Positions 50,585 through 58,767 of a stretch of 64,000 bases of DNA are shown here, one piece after another. The number at the start of each line of letters is the position of its first letter. Positions within the stretch are counted from its first letter, which is position 1. The notes below the pieces were generated by a model, which was given only the letters and a program-made list of their open reading frames with translations, was not told where the DNA came from and did no database searches. The position numbers were made by a program, and so were the translations under genes. The stretch lies in NCBI GenBank assembly GCA_050950785.1, contig JBMNIG010000009.1, forward strand, positions 22,328 through 86,327, given 5' to 3'. This stretch comes from JAAYOS01 sp050950785. GTDB taxonomy: Bacteria > Bacillota > Clostridia > Oscillospirales > JAAYOS01.

Positions 50585-51702
50585 GCAGATCAAAAAAGGA
50601 AAACAGAAAAAATATAGATAAACGATCTTTTGCCGTTAAATTTACGGACAAGCTCTCAGGTCCGCTTTCATCAGTAATCGCGATTTTCACCGGACTTTTA
50701 TTTGGCTTGATTATTTTGCTTATTGCCAATCCCTCAAATGCCTTTTCCGGTTTTTCTTGGATCATGACTGGGGCACTTTCCTCTTCACAGGATATGGGCA
50801 ACATTTTCTACTATGCCACCCCCATCATTTTGACCGGTCTGTCGGTTGCATTTGCATTTAAGACAAGCCTGTTCAACATAGGTGCTTCCGGACAATTCAT
50901 CGTAGGAGCCTACGGGGCAGTTTTAGTTGGTGTTAAGCTTTCTTCCCTTGGATCTGTTCATTGGCTGGTCGCCCTTGTTGTATCGGCTATTTTCGGAGCT
51001 ATTTGGGCTCTTATTCCCGGGATCCTCAAAGCTTACCGCAATGTAAATGAAGTAATTTCAAGTATTATGTTCAATTATATTGGTATGTATCTTGTAAACT
51101 ACCTTGTTAGAGAGACGGTGTATCACCAATTGACTAACAGGTCTTTACCTGTTGCTCAAACTGCCAATGTGCCTTCCATGGGACTTGATAAACTTTTCCC
51201 GGGGTCTAAAATAAATGGAGGGATCCTGATAGCCATAATTGTTGGGATTTTGCTATATATAATCCTCAACAGGACCACTTTTGGCTATGAACTAAAGGCG
51301 TGTGGATTGAACAGACATGCAAGTCGCTATGCCGGTATAAATGAAAAGAAGTGTATCGTATTGTCGATGGTGATAGCCGGAGCTCTTTCCGGATTGGGCG
51401 GGGGATTACTATATCTGGCCGGCACAGGAAAATATATCTATGTTCAGGACTTACTTGCACCGGAAGGCTTTAGTGGAATTTCTGTTGCACTGTTAGGCAT
51501 GTCACATCCAATCGGAGTATTATTCGCAGGTTTGTTTATTGGCTACATTACTGTCGGTGGTTCATATATGCAGCTCAGTGGTTTTAAGCCTGAGATCATT
51601 GACATAATAACCGCTGCAATTATCTATTTTGCAGCTTTCTCACTTCTCTTTCGCTCCATATTGGAACGTATTCGGTTCAAAAAGGAGGCTGAGCAGAAAT
51701 GA
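50581..51702 (+). CDS. Nucleoside ABC transporter permease 1
   Basis: 373-residue inner-membrane permease with about nine hydrophobic segments, of the BPD_transp_2 family (NupP/YufP type). A polar N-terminus of about 25 residues is followed by the first helix at 28-50. The family motif FNIGASGQFIVGAYGAV lies near 99-115, and a coupling-loop-like GLNRHASRYAGINEKK lies near 239-254. GTG start overlapping the ATPase stop by 4 bp. Works with the next permease as a heterodimer. Confidence 0.92.
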   Translation: MSRSKKENRKNIDKRSFAVKFTDKLSGPLSSVIAIFTGLLFGLIILLIANPSNAFSGFSWIMTGALSSSQDMGNIFYYATPIILTGLSVAFAFKTSLFNIGASGQFIVGAYGAVLVGVKLSSLGSVHWLVALVVSAIFGAIWALIPGILKAYRNVNEVISSIMFNYIGMYLVNYLVRETVYHQLTNRSLPVAQTANVPSMGLDKLFPGSKINGGILIAIIVGILLYIILNRTTFGYELKACGLNRHASRYAGINEKKCIVLSMVIAGALSGLGGGLLYLAGTGKYIYVQDLLAPEGFSGISVALLGMSHPIGVLFAGLFIGYITVGGSYMQLSGFKPEIIDIITAAIIYFAAFSLLFRSILERIRFKKEAEQK

Positions 51703-52658
51703 GTACCTTATATTTTCTTACACAGCAGACGATGTTCTTTTCCATTCCTTTGCTCATTGTCGCTTTAGGCGGAATGTACTCTGAACGAAGCGGTGTTATC
51801 AATATCGCCCTTGAAGGTATCATGATCATGGGTGGATTTTGCAGCATCCTGTTTATAAAGATGATGGAAAACAGCTTGTCCGGTCAACCTTTGCTTATAC
51901 TTGCAGTTTTCGTTGCCATGCTATCCGGAGCACTGTTTTCAATTCTTCATGCATATGCATCCATTCATTTGAAGGCCGATCAAACTATCAGCGGAACGGC
52001 TTTGAATATGCTGGCCCCTGCGCTGTCGATCTTCCTTGCCAGGATGATCCAAGCAGAAGGCGTTCAGCAAATACAGTTCAAAAACACATTCCGCATCGAA
52101 TCGGTTCCCATTCTTGGTGACATACCCGTTATCGGCAATCTGTTTTTCAAAAACGCTTATTTGACAACCTATTTGGGCATTGCAATCCTTATAATTGCTG
52201 CTATCGTTCTGTATAGAACAAGATTTGGTTTGCGCCTGCGCGCTTGCGGTGAGCATCCTCAAGCTGTTGACTCAGTTGGAGTCAGTGTATACAAAATTCG
52301 TTACACCGGAGTCGTCATATCAGGTGCGTTGGCTGGTCTGGGCGGGTTGATATTTGTAGTAACCACATCTACAAACTTCAACGCTACCGTTGCTGGTTAT
52401 GGCTTCTTAGCGTTGGCGGTACTAATATTTGGCCAGTGGAAACCGCTGAATATTGCCGGAGCAGCTCTGTTCTTTGGATTCATGAAAACGATTTCGGCCA
52501 CATATTCATCGATACCATTTCTATATAAACTACCGATTACCGGTTACTTCTATAAGATGGTACCATATATTGCCACATTGATAGTACTGATTTTTGGGTC
52601 AAAACGGTCTCAAGCACCAAGAGCAGCCGGCATACCTTACGATCAGGGCTCGCGATGA
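51699..52658 (+). CDS. Nucleoside ABC transporter permease 2
   Basis: 319-residue permease of the BPD_transp_2 family (NupQ/YufQ type), with eight or more hydrophobic segments. It has the family motif SERSGVINIALEGIMIMGG near 28-46, and a coupling loop GEHPQAVDSVGVSVYKIRY near 183-201. ATG overlaps the first permease by 4 bp. The order binding protein, ATPase, permease, permease is that of the guanosine importer NupNOPQ of Bacillus subtilis. Confidence 0.92.
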   Translation: MSTLYFLTQQTMFFSIPLLIVALGGMYSERSGVINIALEGIMIMGGFCSILFIKMMENSLSGQPLLILAVFVAMLSGALFSILHAYASIHLKADQTISGTALNMLAPALSIFLARMIQAEGVQQIQFKNTFRIESVPILGDIPVIGNLFFKNAYLTTYLGIAILIIAAIVLYRTRFGLRLRACGEHPQAVDSVGVSVYKIRYTGVVISGALAGLGGLIFVVTTSTNFNATVAGYGFLALAVLIFGQWKPLNIAGAALFFGFMKTISATYSSIPFLYKLPITGYFYKMVPYIATLIVLIFGSKRSQAPRAAGIPYDQGSR

Positions 52659-52679
52659 GCGCAAGCATCATACGATAAA

Positions 52680-52719
52680 GCTTGAGGATGGATACGGGTA
52701 ATTCCGCCCATCCTCAAGC
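52680..52719 (+). terminator. Hairpin after the nucleoside transporter genes
   Basis: 12-bp perfect arms GCTTGAGGATGG/CCATCCTCAAGC (52680-52691 and 52708-52719) with a 16-base loop, followed by AT-rich sequence but no clear T run. Confidence 0.65.
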
Positions 52720-52752
52720 ATATTATCCTAATAATATGATTGGAGACAACTT

Positions 52753-53505
52753 ATGAGACTTATAACATGGAATGTTAACGGCTTCAGAGCCTGTCTGCAA
52801 AAAGGCTTTACAGACTTTTTTGAAGATGTTGATGCGGATATATTCTGCATTCAGGAGACAAAAATGCAGCAGGGGCAAGCCGATTTCAGTCCGTTGGGTT
52901 ATTATAATTACTTCCACAGTGCTGTAAAAAAAGGGTACTCAGGCACCGCCGTATTTACAAAAGTTGAACCGATCTCTGTTCAATATGGGATAAGAGACAA
53001 CCATTGCGATGAGGGACGCGTTATCACACTAGAGTATGATAAATTTTATTTGATCAATTGCTATTCTCCCAATGCACAAAAGGAACTTGCCAGAATCGAT
53101 TATAGAATGGAATTTGAAGACGCGATGCGTGAATATATGTCAGACCTTGATCGCAACAAGCCTGTAATTTTGTGTGGGGACTTGAATGTGGCCCATCATG
53201 AAATCGATCTCAAGAACCCAAAATCCAATGCTGGAAGTGCGGGATTTAGCGACCAAGAGCGCAACAAGTTTACCCAGCTTTTAGACACAGGATTTATTGA
53301 TAGCTTTCGTTATCTCTATCCCGATAAAACCGGGGCCTATACTTGGTGGTCTTATATGTTCAAAGCGAGGGAAAGAAACGCAGGTTGGCGTATAGATTAC
53401 TTTGTAGTGTCCAATGAGTTAAGAAATAATATTGTCGATGTACAGATATTATCAGATGTACTCGGTAGTGATCACTGTCCTGTTCTTCTGGAAATAGACC
53501 TGTAA
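52753..53505 (+). CDS. exoA: Exodeoxyribonuclease III
   Basis: 250-residue AP endonuclease/3' exonuclease of the ExoIII family, for base excision repair. Motifs in order: ITWNVNGFRA near residue 4, the metal-binding Glu in CIQETKMQ near 35, CYSPNAQKE near 98, the catalytic GDLNVAHHEIDL near 141-152, and GSDHCPVLLEIDL at the C-terminus. ATG with GGAGACAACTT upstream. Converges on tdk with a 22-base gap and no obvious terminator. Confidence 0.95.
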   Translation: MRLITWNVNGFRACLQKGFTDFFEDVDADIFCIQETKMQQGQADFSPLGYYNYFHSAVKKGYSGTAVFTKVEPISVQYGIRDNHCDEGRVITLEYDKFYLINCYSPNAQKELARIDYRMEFEDAMREYMSDLDRNKPVILCGDLNVAHHEIDLKNPKSNAGSAGFSDQERNKFTQLLDTGFIDSFRYLYPDKTGAYTWWSYMFKARERNAGWRIDYFVVSNELRNNIVDVQILSDVLGSDHCPVLLEIDL

Positions 53506-53527
53506 GAAGCTGATCACTTGAAGTGGT

Positions 53528-54121
53528 TTACTGATTTCCGTTGCGTTCACGTTGGATGCGTTCTCGCCAACATTTATGGCACATTGCAGTATAGCTTTCA
53601 TTTCCGCCTAGATAAACCTGCTCGCCACTTGTAACGATTTTTCCGTCTGAACCAATGCGTGCATTAACTATGGCTTTGACTCCGCATTCACATATGGTTT
53701 TGATCTCGGTGATCGATTCGGATAGTTCCAATAGTCTCTTACTACCCGGGAAGAGGTTTGTTAAGAAGTCGGTGCGCAATCCAAAGCACAAAACGGGAAT
53801 ATCGTAGACATCAACTATCTCTCTGAGGTCATCCACCTGCTTTTCGGAGAGAAATTGAGCTTCGTCAATTATAATTACATCATAACTCTTTTTTCCATCC
53901 CGTAGATACGCGTCAAGTATGCTGGCATTCTTTTCAATTACGTCTGCTTCCGCCTCGATCCCGATCCTTGAGCGTATAATATTATATCCAAAGCGAGTGT
54001 CTATAGCAGGCTTTAGAAGCCAGACCCTCATACCCTTTTCCTCATAATTGAATTTAGTGATTAGAGCTTGTGCTGACTTTGAACTGCCCATAGTCCCGTA
54101 TTTGAAGTATAATTTTGCCAT
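53528..54121 (-). CDS. tdk: Thymidine kinase (type II)
   Basis: 197-residue thymidine salvage kinase. The P-loop reads GTMGSSKSAQAL, the type II form with Lys and Ser retained but a Ser in place of the usual Gly before SK. Walker-B-like VIIIDEAQFLS lies near 87-97, and the zinc site uses CEC near 140 and CHKC near 185. The ATG at 54121 has GGGGGAT just upstream; the frame extends 10 codons further without support. The divergent neighbour is uridine kinase, so pyrimidine salvage genes are clustered. Confidence 0.94.
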   Translation of the reverse strand: MAKLYFKYGTMGSSKSAQALITKFNYEEKGMRVWLLKPAIDTRFGYNIIRSRIGIEAEADVIEKNASILDAYLRDGKKSYDVIIIDEAQFLSEKQVDDLREIVDVYDIPVLCFGLRTDFLTNLFPGSKRLLELSESITEIKTICECGVKAIVNARIGSDGKIVTSGEQVYLGGNESYTAMCHKCWRERIQRERNGNQ

Positions 54122-54231
54122 ATAAATCCCCCATCTTTCACTTATCCTCAATTTTTATAATATATTTTCGTCTGCAATATTGTAGCACTTGTATATATAC
54201 AATGTCAATTTAAGTAAATAGGAGCTTGTTT

Positions 54232-54873
54232 ATGAGCAATACAATGATTATTGGTGTCGCAGGTGGAACAGGAAGCGGGAAGACAACCCTTGTAAATCAA
54301 CTGCGAAAACGCTTCAATGACAATGTAGGAGTATTGTATCACGACAATTACTATAAACCGTATTCAGAGCTTACCTTTAGTCAGCGTGCAAAAATGAACT
54401 ATGATCACCCCGACGCCTTCGACACAGATCTTCTGATCGAACATCTCAAATCGTTGCGGGAAAATCAGCCAATAGAAAGTCCTATATATGATTATAAGCT
54501 GTATACACGGTCTGAAAAAACAAAAATCATCAAACCGGTAAAGGTAATTATTGTAGAGGGCATATTAGTGTTTGCTGATGAAAACTTGCGTAAGCTTATG
54601 GATATTAAGATATTTGTAGATACAGATGCCGATGTACGGATCCTTAGGAGGATCCTACGTGACGTTGAAGAAAGAGGCCGGAGTATCAAGTCGGTCGTAG
54701 AGCAGTATCTAAATACGGTAAAGCCAATGCATGAGCAATTCGTAGAACCATCAAAAAGATACGCGGACATTATTGTTTTGGACGGCGGCTACAATCTTGT
54801 TGCTCTGGAAATGATAATGCAGCGTATTGAAAGCCATTTGGATTCCAGTGAAAGTTATCCAGATTTACGTTGA
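54232..54873 (+). CDS. udk: Uridine kinase
   Basis: 213-residue uridine/cytidine kinase. P-loop GVAGGTGSGKTTLVNQL near residues 7-23; substrate motif YHDNYYKPYSELTFSQR near 38-54; ESPIYDYKLYTR near 84-95; IVEGILVFAD near 108-117; and the lid RRILRDVEERGRS near 142-154. ATG at 54232 has GGAG 7 bases upstream; an in-frame TTG two codons earlier is less likely. Phosphorylates nucleosides likely imported by transporters such as the one at 47.8-52.7 kb. Confidence 0.95.
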   Translation: MSNTMIIGVAGGTGSGKTTLVNQLRKRFNDNVGVLYHDNYYKPYSELTFSQRAKMNYDHPDAFDTDLLIEHLKSLRENQPIESPIYDYKLYTRSEKTKIIKPVKVIIVEGILVFADENLRKLMDIKIFVDTDADVRILRRILRDVEERGRSIKSVVEQYLNTVKPMHEQFVEPSKRYADIIVLDGGYNLVALEMIMQRIESHLDSSESYPDLR

Positions 54874-54898
54874 CAAACCTGTTGTTATATTATAGGAT
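54870..54898 (+). promoter_or_regulatory. Putative cysK promoter
   Basis: TTGACA (54870-54875) overlaps the udk stop codon; TAGGAT (54893-54898) follows after 17 bases. It is 59 bases before cysK. Confidence 0.45.
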
Positions 54899-54956
54899 AA
54901 TTCATAGTATTCTTATATGATTGGTAAAACGTATGAAGCTGTAATGGAGGTATATT

Positions 54957-55889
54957 ATGGCAAGAGTATACAAATCCCTTATCGAATTGATTGGCAAAAC
55001 ACCCCTTTTGGAGCTTACAAATTACAATTTGCAATTTAATTTAAAAGGAAAAGTCGTTGCAAAGTTGGAGTATTTCAATCCTGCAGGCAGTGTTAAGGAC
55101 AGGATCGCCTTAGCAATGGTAAAGGATGCCGAGGAAAGGGGACTTCTCAGTAAGGATTCAGTAATCATCGAGCCTACGAGTGGTAATACAGGTATTGGAC
55201 TTGCATCAGTTGCAGCAGCCAGAGGATACAGGATCATTCTGACGATGCCTGAGACGATGAGTATAGAACGAAGAAATCTTATGAAAGCATATGGCGCTGA
55301 GCTAATACTGACTGAGGGCTCTAAAGGAATGAAAGGCGCAATAGAAAAGGCAAAAGAGCTTGCTGCCGAGATTCCCAACTCATTTATTCCCGGACAGTTC
55401 GATAATCCCGCAAACCCGGCAATACACAGAGCAACTACCGGACCTGAGATTTGGGAAGATACCGGCGGAGAGGTAGATATTTTCGTCGCTGGTATTGGAA
55501 CCGGCGGAACGATCACCGGGGCAGGACAGTATCTCAAGGAGAAAAATCCGGACATCCGTATCGTTGCTGTTGAGCCTGATGACTCACCGGTTTTGTCCGA
55601 AGGCAGATCGGGCTCCCATAAAATTCAGGGTATCGGTGCCGGATTTGTGCCTACTGTACTTGACACCTCGGTTTATGACGAGATCATTCGGGTGAAAAAC
55701 GAGGATGCATTTAAATCCGGTCGAGACGTGTCTAAGTATGAAGGTCTGCTAGTTGGTATTTCATCCGGAGCAGCATTATGGGCTGCGGCAGAAATAGCAA
55801 AGCGACCGGAAAATGAGGGCAAGACGATCGTCGCTATTTTCCCTGATACGGGTGAAAGATATCTGTCCACACTTCTATTCTCAGAATAA
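54957..55889 (+). CDS. cysK: Cysteine synthase (O-acetylserine sulfhydrylase)
   Basis: 310-residue PLP enzyme making cysteine from O-acetylserine and sulfide. The PLP lysine is Lys47 in NPAGSVKDR. The substrate loop is PTSGNTGIGLA, and the phosphate-binding glycine loop is GIGTGGTITG. The C-terminal segment FPDTGERYLST is the usual ending. ATG with GGAGG upstream. An Rrf2 regulator follows after 50 bases; in Bacillus, CysK controls the Rrf2 regulator CymR by direct binding, so this pairing may be regulatory. Confidence 0.96.
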   Translation: MARVYKSLIELIGKTPLLELTNYNLQFNLKGKVVAKLEYFNPAGSVKDRIALAMVKDAEERGLLSKDSVIIEPTSGNTGIGLASVAAARGYRIILTMPETMSIERRNLMKAYGAELILTEGSKGMKGAIEKAKELAAEIPNSFIPGQFDNPANPAIHRATTGPEIWEDTGGEVDIFVAGIGTGGTITGAGQYLKEKNPDIRIVAVEPDDSPVLSEGRSGSHKIQGIGAGFVPTVLDTSVYDEIIRVKNEDAFKSGRDVSKYEGLLVGISSGAALWAAAEIAKRPENEGKTIVAIFPDTGERYLSTLLFSE

Positions 55890-55939
55890 TTATTTAAGCC
55901 CACACCAGGTCGTTTCATTGCAACACAGGAGGTCAAAAA

Positions 55940-56401
55940 GTGAAGATATCCACAAGAGGGCGCTACGCACTCAGAATGATGCTTGATTTAGCCATGAATG
56001 AAAAAGATCAATATGTAACTGTGAAGGAAATATCTCAACGCCAGGGCATATCAGCTAAATACCTTGAACAGATAATCTCCGTATTCAGCAAGGCAAACTA
56101 TGTCAAGGGATTACGAGGCGCTCGTGGGGGATACAAGTTGTCAAAAGCACCTGAAGAGTATACGGTTGGAATGATCCTACGGCTTATTGAGGGTGATCTT
56201 GTACCGGTTTCATGCATGGAAAGCGACCCAATAGACTGTGAGAAAGCCGATTATTGTGCATCACTTGAGGTTTGGAATAGGATCTATGATGCTGTTTCGA
56301 ATGTAGTAGACAATATAACACTGTTAGATTTGGTTGAACTGCAAAAGAAAAAATTAAATGCCTCTAATGAAAGTTCACAGTTAGCTCACTCTGCAAACTG
56401 A
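55940..56401 (+). CDS. Rrf2-family transcription regulator (CymR/IscR-like)
   Basis: 153-residue winged-helix regulator beginning MKISTRGRYALRMMLDLA. Recognition helix region ISAKYLEQIISVFSKANYV, then GLRGARGGYKLSK. It has three cysteines in a C-x7-C-x5-C pattern (CMESDPIDCEKADYC), near to but not the same as the IscR [2Fe-2S] spacing C-x5-C-x5-C. CymR lacks such a set. GTG start with AGGAGG upstream. Next to cysK, it probably controls sulfur or Fe-S genes. Confidence 0.88.
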   Translation: MKISTRGRYALRMMLDLAMNEKDQYVTVKEISQRQGISAKYLEQIISVFSKANYVKGLRGARGGYKLSKAPEEYTVGMILRLIEGDLVPVSCMESDPIDCEKADYCASLEVWNRIYDAVSNVVDNITLLDLVELQKKKLNASNESSQLAHSAN

Positions 56402-56443
56402 TAGCCTACATTTCGTACTTTCAAAATTTTATATGTAACAATG

Positions 56444-56480
56444 AACAGGTCTCGTCCAAAAACTAAGGATGAGACCTGTT
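56444..56480. terminator. Hairpin between the Rrf2 gene and yjbQ
   Basis: 14-bp arms AACAGGTCTCGTCC (56444-56457) and GGATGAGACCTGTT (56467-56480) with one G-T pair and a 9-base loop, between convergent genes. No long T run. Confidence 0.65.
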
Positions 56481-56520
56481 GTGGCTTTATTGACATGTAT
56501 TTTGAGTGGTTAGTAGGATC

Positions 56521-56937
56521 TTACTCACCAATGATTTTGATCAATATGCGCTTGTCCCTTTTTCCGTCGAATTCTCCGTAAAATATCTGTTCCCATGGTC
56601 CGAAATCAAGTTTTCCATTTGTGACGGCACAGACGCATTCTCGGCCCATGACTGAACGCTTCAGATGGGCATCCGCGTTGTCCTCGTAACCGTTGTGTTC
56701 ATACTGTTCATAAGGCTTCTCAGGTGCCAGTTTTTCAAGAAAACGCTCAAGATCCCTGTGCAAACCGCCCTCGTCATCATTAATAAAAACGCTTGCTGTA
56801 ATGTGCATTGCATTTACAAGTAGTAAGCCTTCTTTGATTCCGCTCTCCCTAAGAGCTTCCTCTACTTGAGGAGTTATATTGATATAAGCTCGTCTACTTG
56901 GAGTACGGATCTTAAGTTCCTTTCTAAAGGATTTCAT
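56521..56937 (-). CDS. YjbQ/UPF0047 family protein
   Basis: 138-residue single-domain protein of the YjbQ (UPF0047) family. Conserved features are NAMHITASVFINDDEGGLHRD (in two pieces near 42-62), the metal-type histidines in NADAHLKRSVMG near 88-99, and GPWEQIFYGEFDG near 114-126. YjbQ proteins can complement thiamine-phosphate synthase weakly, but their natural role is unknown. Start ATG at 56937 with GGAAGG 13 bases upstream; an ATG four codons earlier is too close to that site. Confidence 0.88.
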   Translation of the reverse strand: MKSFRKELKIRTPSRRAYINITPQVEEALRESGIKEGLLLVNAMHITASVFINDDEGGLHRDLERFLEKLAPEKPYEQYEHNGYEDNADAHLKRSVMGRECVCAVTNGKLDFGPWEQIFYGEFDGKRDKRILIKIIGE

Positions 56938-57305
56938 AATGTATATCATCCCTTCCGATTCTTTACAATTATTACATATAATTATACCATGCTATTGCTC
57001 TTGGTTAAAGTGGGATTGAGTTTTATTAGGATGTTTTCAAGTTTTGAAAATGACGGGTTTAGATAGTATTTTTCTAATTTTGTGGGAATTTGTATGATAT
57101 TTTATATAATACAAGAATAATATGGTGAAATTTATTTAAAATAATGTTTTATAATAATGGACAAATGGTTACAATTCTGTTACAATGTGTAACGCTTTTC
57201 AAAAAGCTGGATATTTGTAACATATATTCGGGGTTAACGGGTTGTTTATAGCCCAAATTCAAAAATCGATCAAATATCAAACGCATAATGATTTGGAGGA
57301 TTTTA
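56938..57305. promoter_or_regulatory. Intergenic region with repeated GTTACA/TGTAAC sites
   Basis: 368 bases between divergent yjbQ and the SleB-like gene, without a gene. It holds two direct GTTACAAT copies (57168-57175, 57179-57186, 11 bases apart) and two inverted TGTAAC copies (57188-57193, 57216-57221). A regulator-binding cluster for the SleB-like gene is possible. Confidence 0.4.
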
Positions 57306-58064
57306 ATGTCAATAATAGCATTTATACTGACGTCTTGGCTATTTTCTATCGTGTATACGCCGCATGTCGTCAATGTAGCTGCTGAGGCAATGCTTGATCA
57401 AAATGAAATAAATTCTATTGAATATAGTGAAACCCTTTATGCAAACGGCAACGCTTCAAGCGAAAACCTTTTATCAGGCGTCCTTGTATTCAATTATAAC
57501 AAGGAAACTGATTACTGGGAATTAATAAAACAAGCGGTGGAAGACGGAAGTCCTTACGCTTTGAAGATGGCTGAGATTTACGAAGCCCAACGCAATCTGA
57601 AAATTGATATGGAAGGTATTTCGTTACCTAAGACAAATATCTTTGAGACAACTAATTCACTCGATGAGATAAGAAGATCTGTCCAATTATATGACAGAAA
57701 GTCACCATATAAGCTGACTCTTAAAGAAAGGCAGCTTGTTGAACGCTGTGTGATGGCAGAAGCCGGTAATGAGTCATACAAAGGTCAGATGGCAGTAGCT
57801 CAAGCAATACTTGATGGGACACTACGTTCTGGTTTAGACGTTGCTTCATCTATAAGGCAATACAGAATAGTCAGCAGATCCGATATCCCCGTCTCAAATA
57901 GTGTTAAAGAGGCTGTGTCTGCTGTATTCGACTACGGCGAAAGGGTTACAACGGAAAAGATGGATCTATGGTATGCGCCAAAGCGAGTCTACTCAAGGTG
58001 GCACGAATCTCAAAATTATGTTACGACAATAGGTAACCACAAGTTCTTTTGGATGAATGAATAA
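57306..58064 (+). CDS. SleB-like cell-wall hydrolase
   Basis: 252-residue protein with an N-terminal membrane or signal segment (about 2-16) and a C-terminal Hydrolase_2 (SleB/CwlJ) domain from about residue 145. The domain has CVMAEAGNESYKGQMAVAQAIL with the catalytic Glu, and ends YAPKRVYSRWHESQNYVTTI followed by GNHKFF. Such enzymes cleave spore cortex peptidoglycan during germination or remodel cell walls. The 110-residue middle part is not recognised, and no peptidoglycan-binding domain is present. ATG at 57306 is supported by GGAGG 6 bases upstream; the ATG at 57288 lies before that site. Confidence 0.85.
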   Translation: MSIIAFILTSWLFSIVYTPHVVNVAAEAMLDQNEINSIEYSETLYANGNASSENLLSGVLVFNYNKETDYWELIKQAVEDGSPYALKMAEIYEAQRNLKIDMEGISLPKTNIFETTNSLDEIRRSVQLYDRKSPYKLTLKERQLVERCVMAEAGNESYKGQMAVAQAILDGTLRSGLDVASSIRQYRIVSRSDIPVSNSVKEAVSAVFDYGERVTTEKMDLWYAPKRVYSRWHESQNYVTTIGNHKFFWMNE

Positions 58065-58154
58065 TTGAACATAATGTTCGATCGGATTTGTCCCTGATCA
58101 TATCACAGAAATCTCTTGATATGAAAGTTTTAGCCCCAAAACAAAGTATCCATG

Positions 58155-58186
58155 AAAAAGCGCTGTGCTATTACAGCGCTTTTTTT
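58155..58186 (+). terminator. Terminator after the SleB-like gene
   Basis: 12-bp arms AAAAAGCGCTGT/ACAGCGCTTTTT (from 58155 and 58173) around a 6-base loop, followed by further T residues. Confidence 0.93.
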
Positions 58187-58350
58187 ACTTTGTGCCCGGC
58201 AGGGTTACAAAGTGAAAAATAAGCGGAACAGGGCTTTAGGTAGGTGGTACAGATAGTCCTTTCCAAGTACTTTGATAGATCAAACCACCAGACTTATAGA
58301 AAACTAAATAAAATAATACATAATAATATGATAATTATTATAATAGTATA

Positions 58351-58380
58351 TTGACAATAGTGTGTGGTACACAGTATACT
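58351..58380 (+). promoter_or_regulatory. Promoter and putative operator of the padR gene
   Basis: TTGACA (58351-58356), 18-base spacer, TATACT (58375-58380), 18 bases before the start codon. The spacer contains an inverted repeat TGTGT-GGT-ACACA (58361-58373), a plausible operator for autoregulation by the PadR protein. The remaining upstream gap (58190-58350) is AT-rich with nothing else recognised. Confidence 0.65.
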
Positions 58381-58398
58381 ATAGATGGAGGTGGTTAT

Positions 58399-58767
58399 AT
58401 GGATAAAGATAATAAAGAGGATGTAATAAATAATTTGATCCAAGAGCTCCGCAGGGGCACAATCGTGATTTGCGTACTAAGCCAGTTGTCAAAGCCGGAA
58501 TATGGATATAACCTGGTGACAAATCTTACGGAAAAGGGGTTTACAATTGATCCTGGTACCTTGTATCCGTTACTGCGCAGATTGGAAAAACAGGGACTAC
58601 TTGAAAGCAAATGGGATACTGCAGAGTCAAGGCCGCGTAAATATTATGTAATCAGCAAGGATGGTAAAGAAATATTTCAAAGGCTATCTGAAGAATTCAC
58701 AGCACTCTCCGCGAATATCCACCATTTAATCAATGAAGGAGATGACCAAGATGAAACTGACCGATAA
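58399..58767 (+). CDS. PadR-family transcription regulator
   Basis: 122-residue winged-helix repressor. The core has GTIVICVLSQLSKPEYGYNLV, written here as two halves GTIVICVLSQ and LSKPEYGYNLV, then DPGTLYPLLRRLEKQGLLES for the recognition helix and wing, and RPRKYYVISKDGKE. ATG at 58399 with GGAGGTGG 4 bases upstream; the longer frame starts at the TTG of the -35 element and is not real. Its 3' end overlaps the membrane-protein gene by 17 bp, the usual PadR plus membrane-protein pair. Confidence 0.92.
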   Translation: MDKDNKEDVINNLIQELRRGTIVICVLSQLSKPEYGYNLVTNLTEKGFTIDPGTLYPLLRRLEKQGLLESKWDTAESRPRKYYVISKDGKEIFQRLSEEFTALSANIHHLINEGDDQDETDR

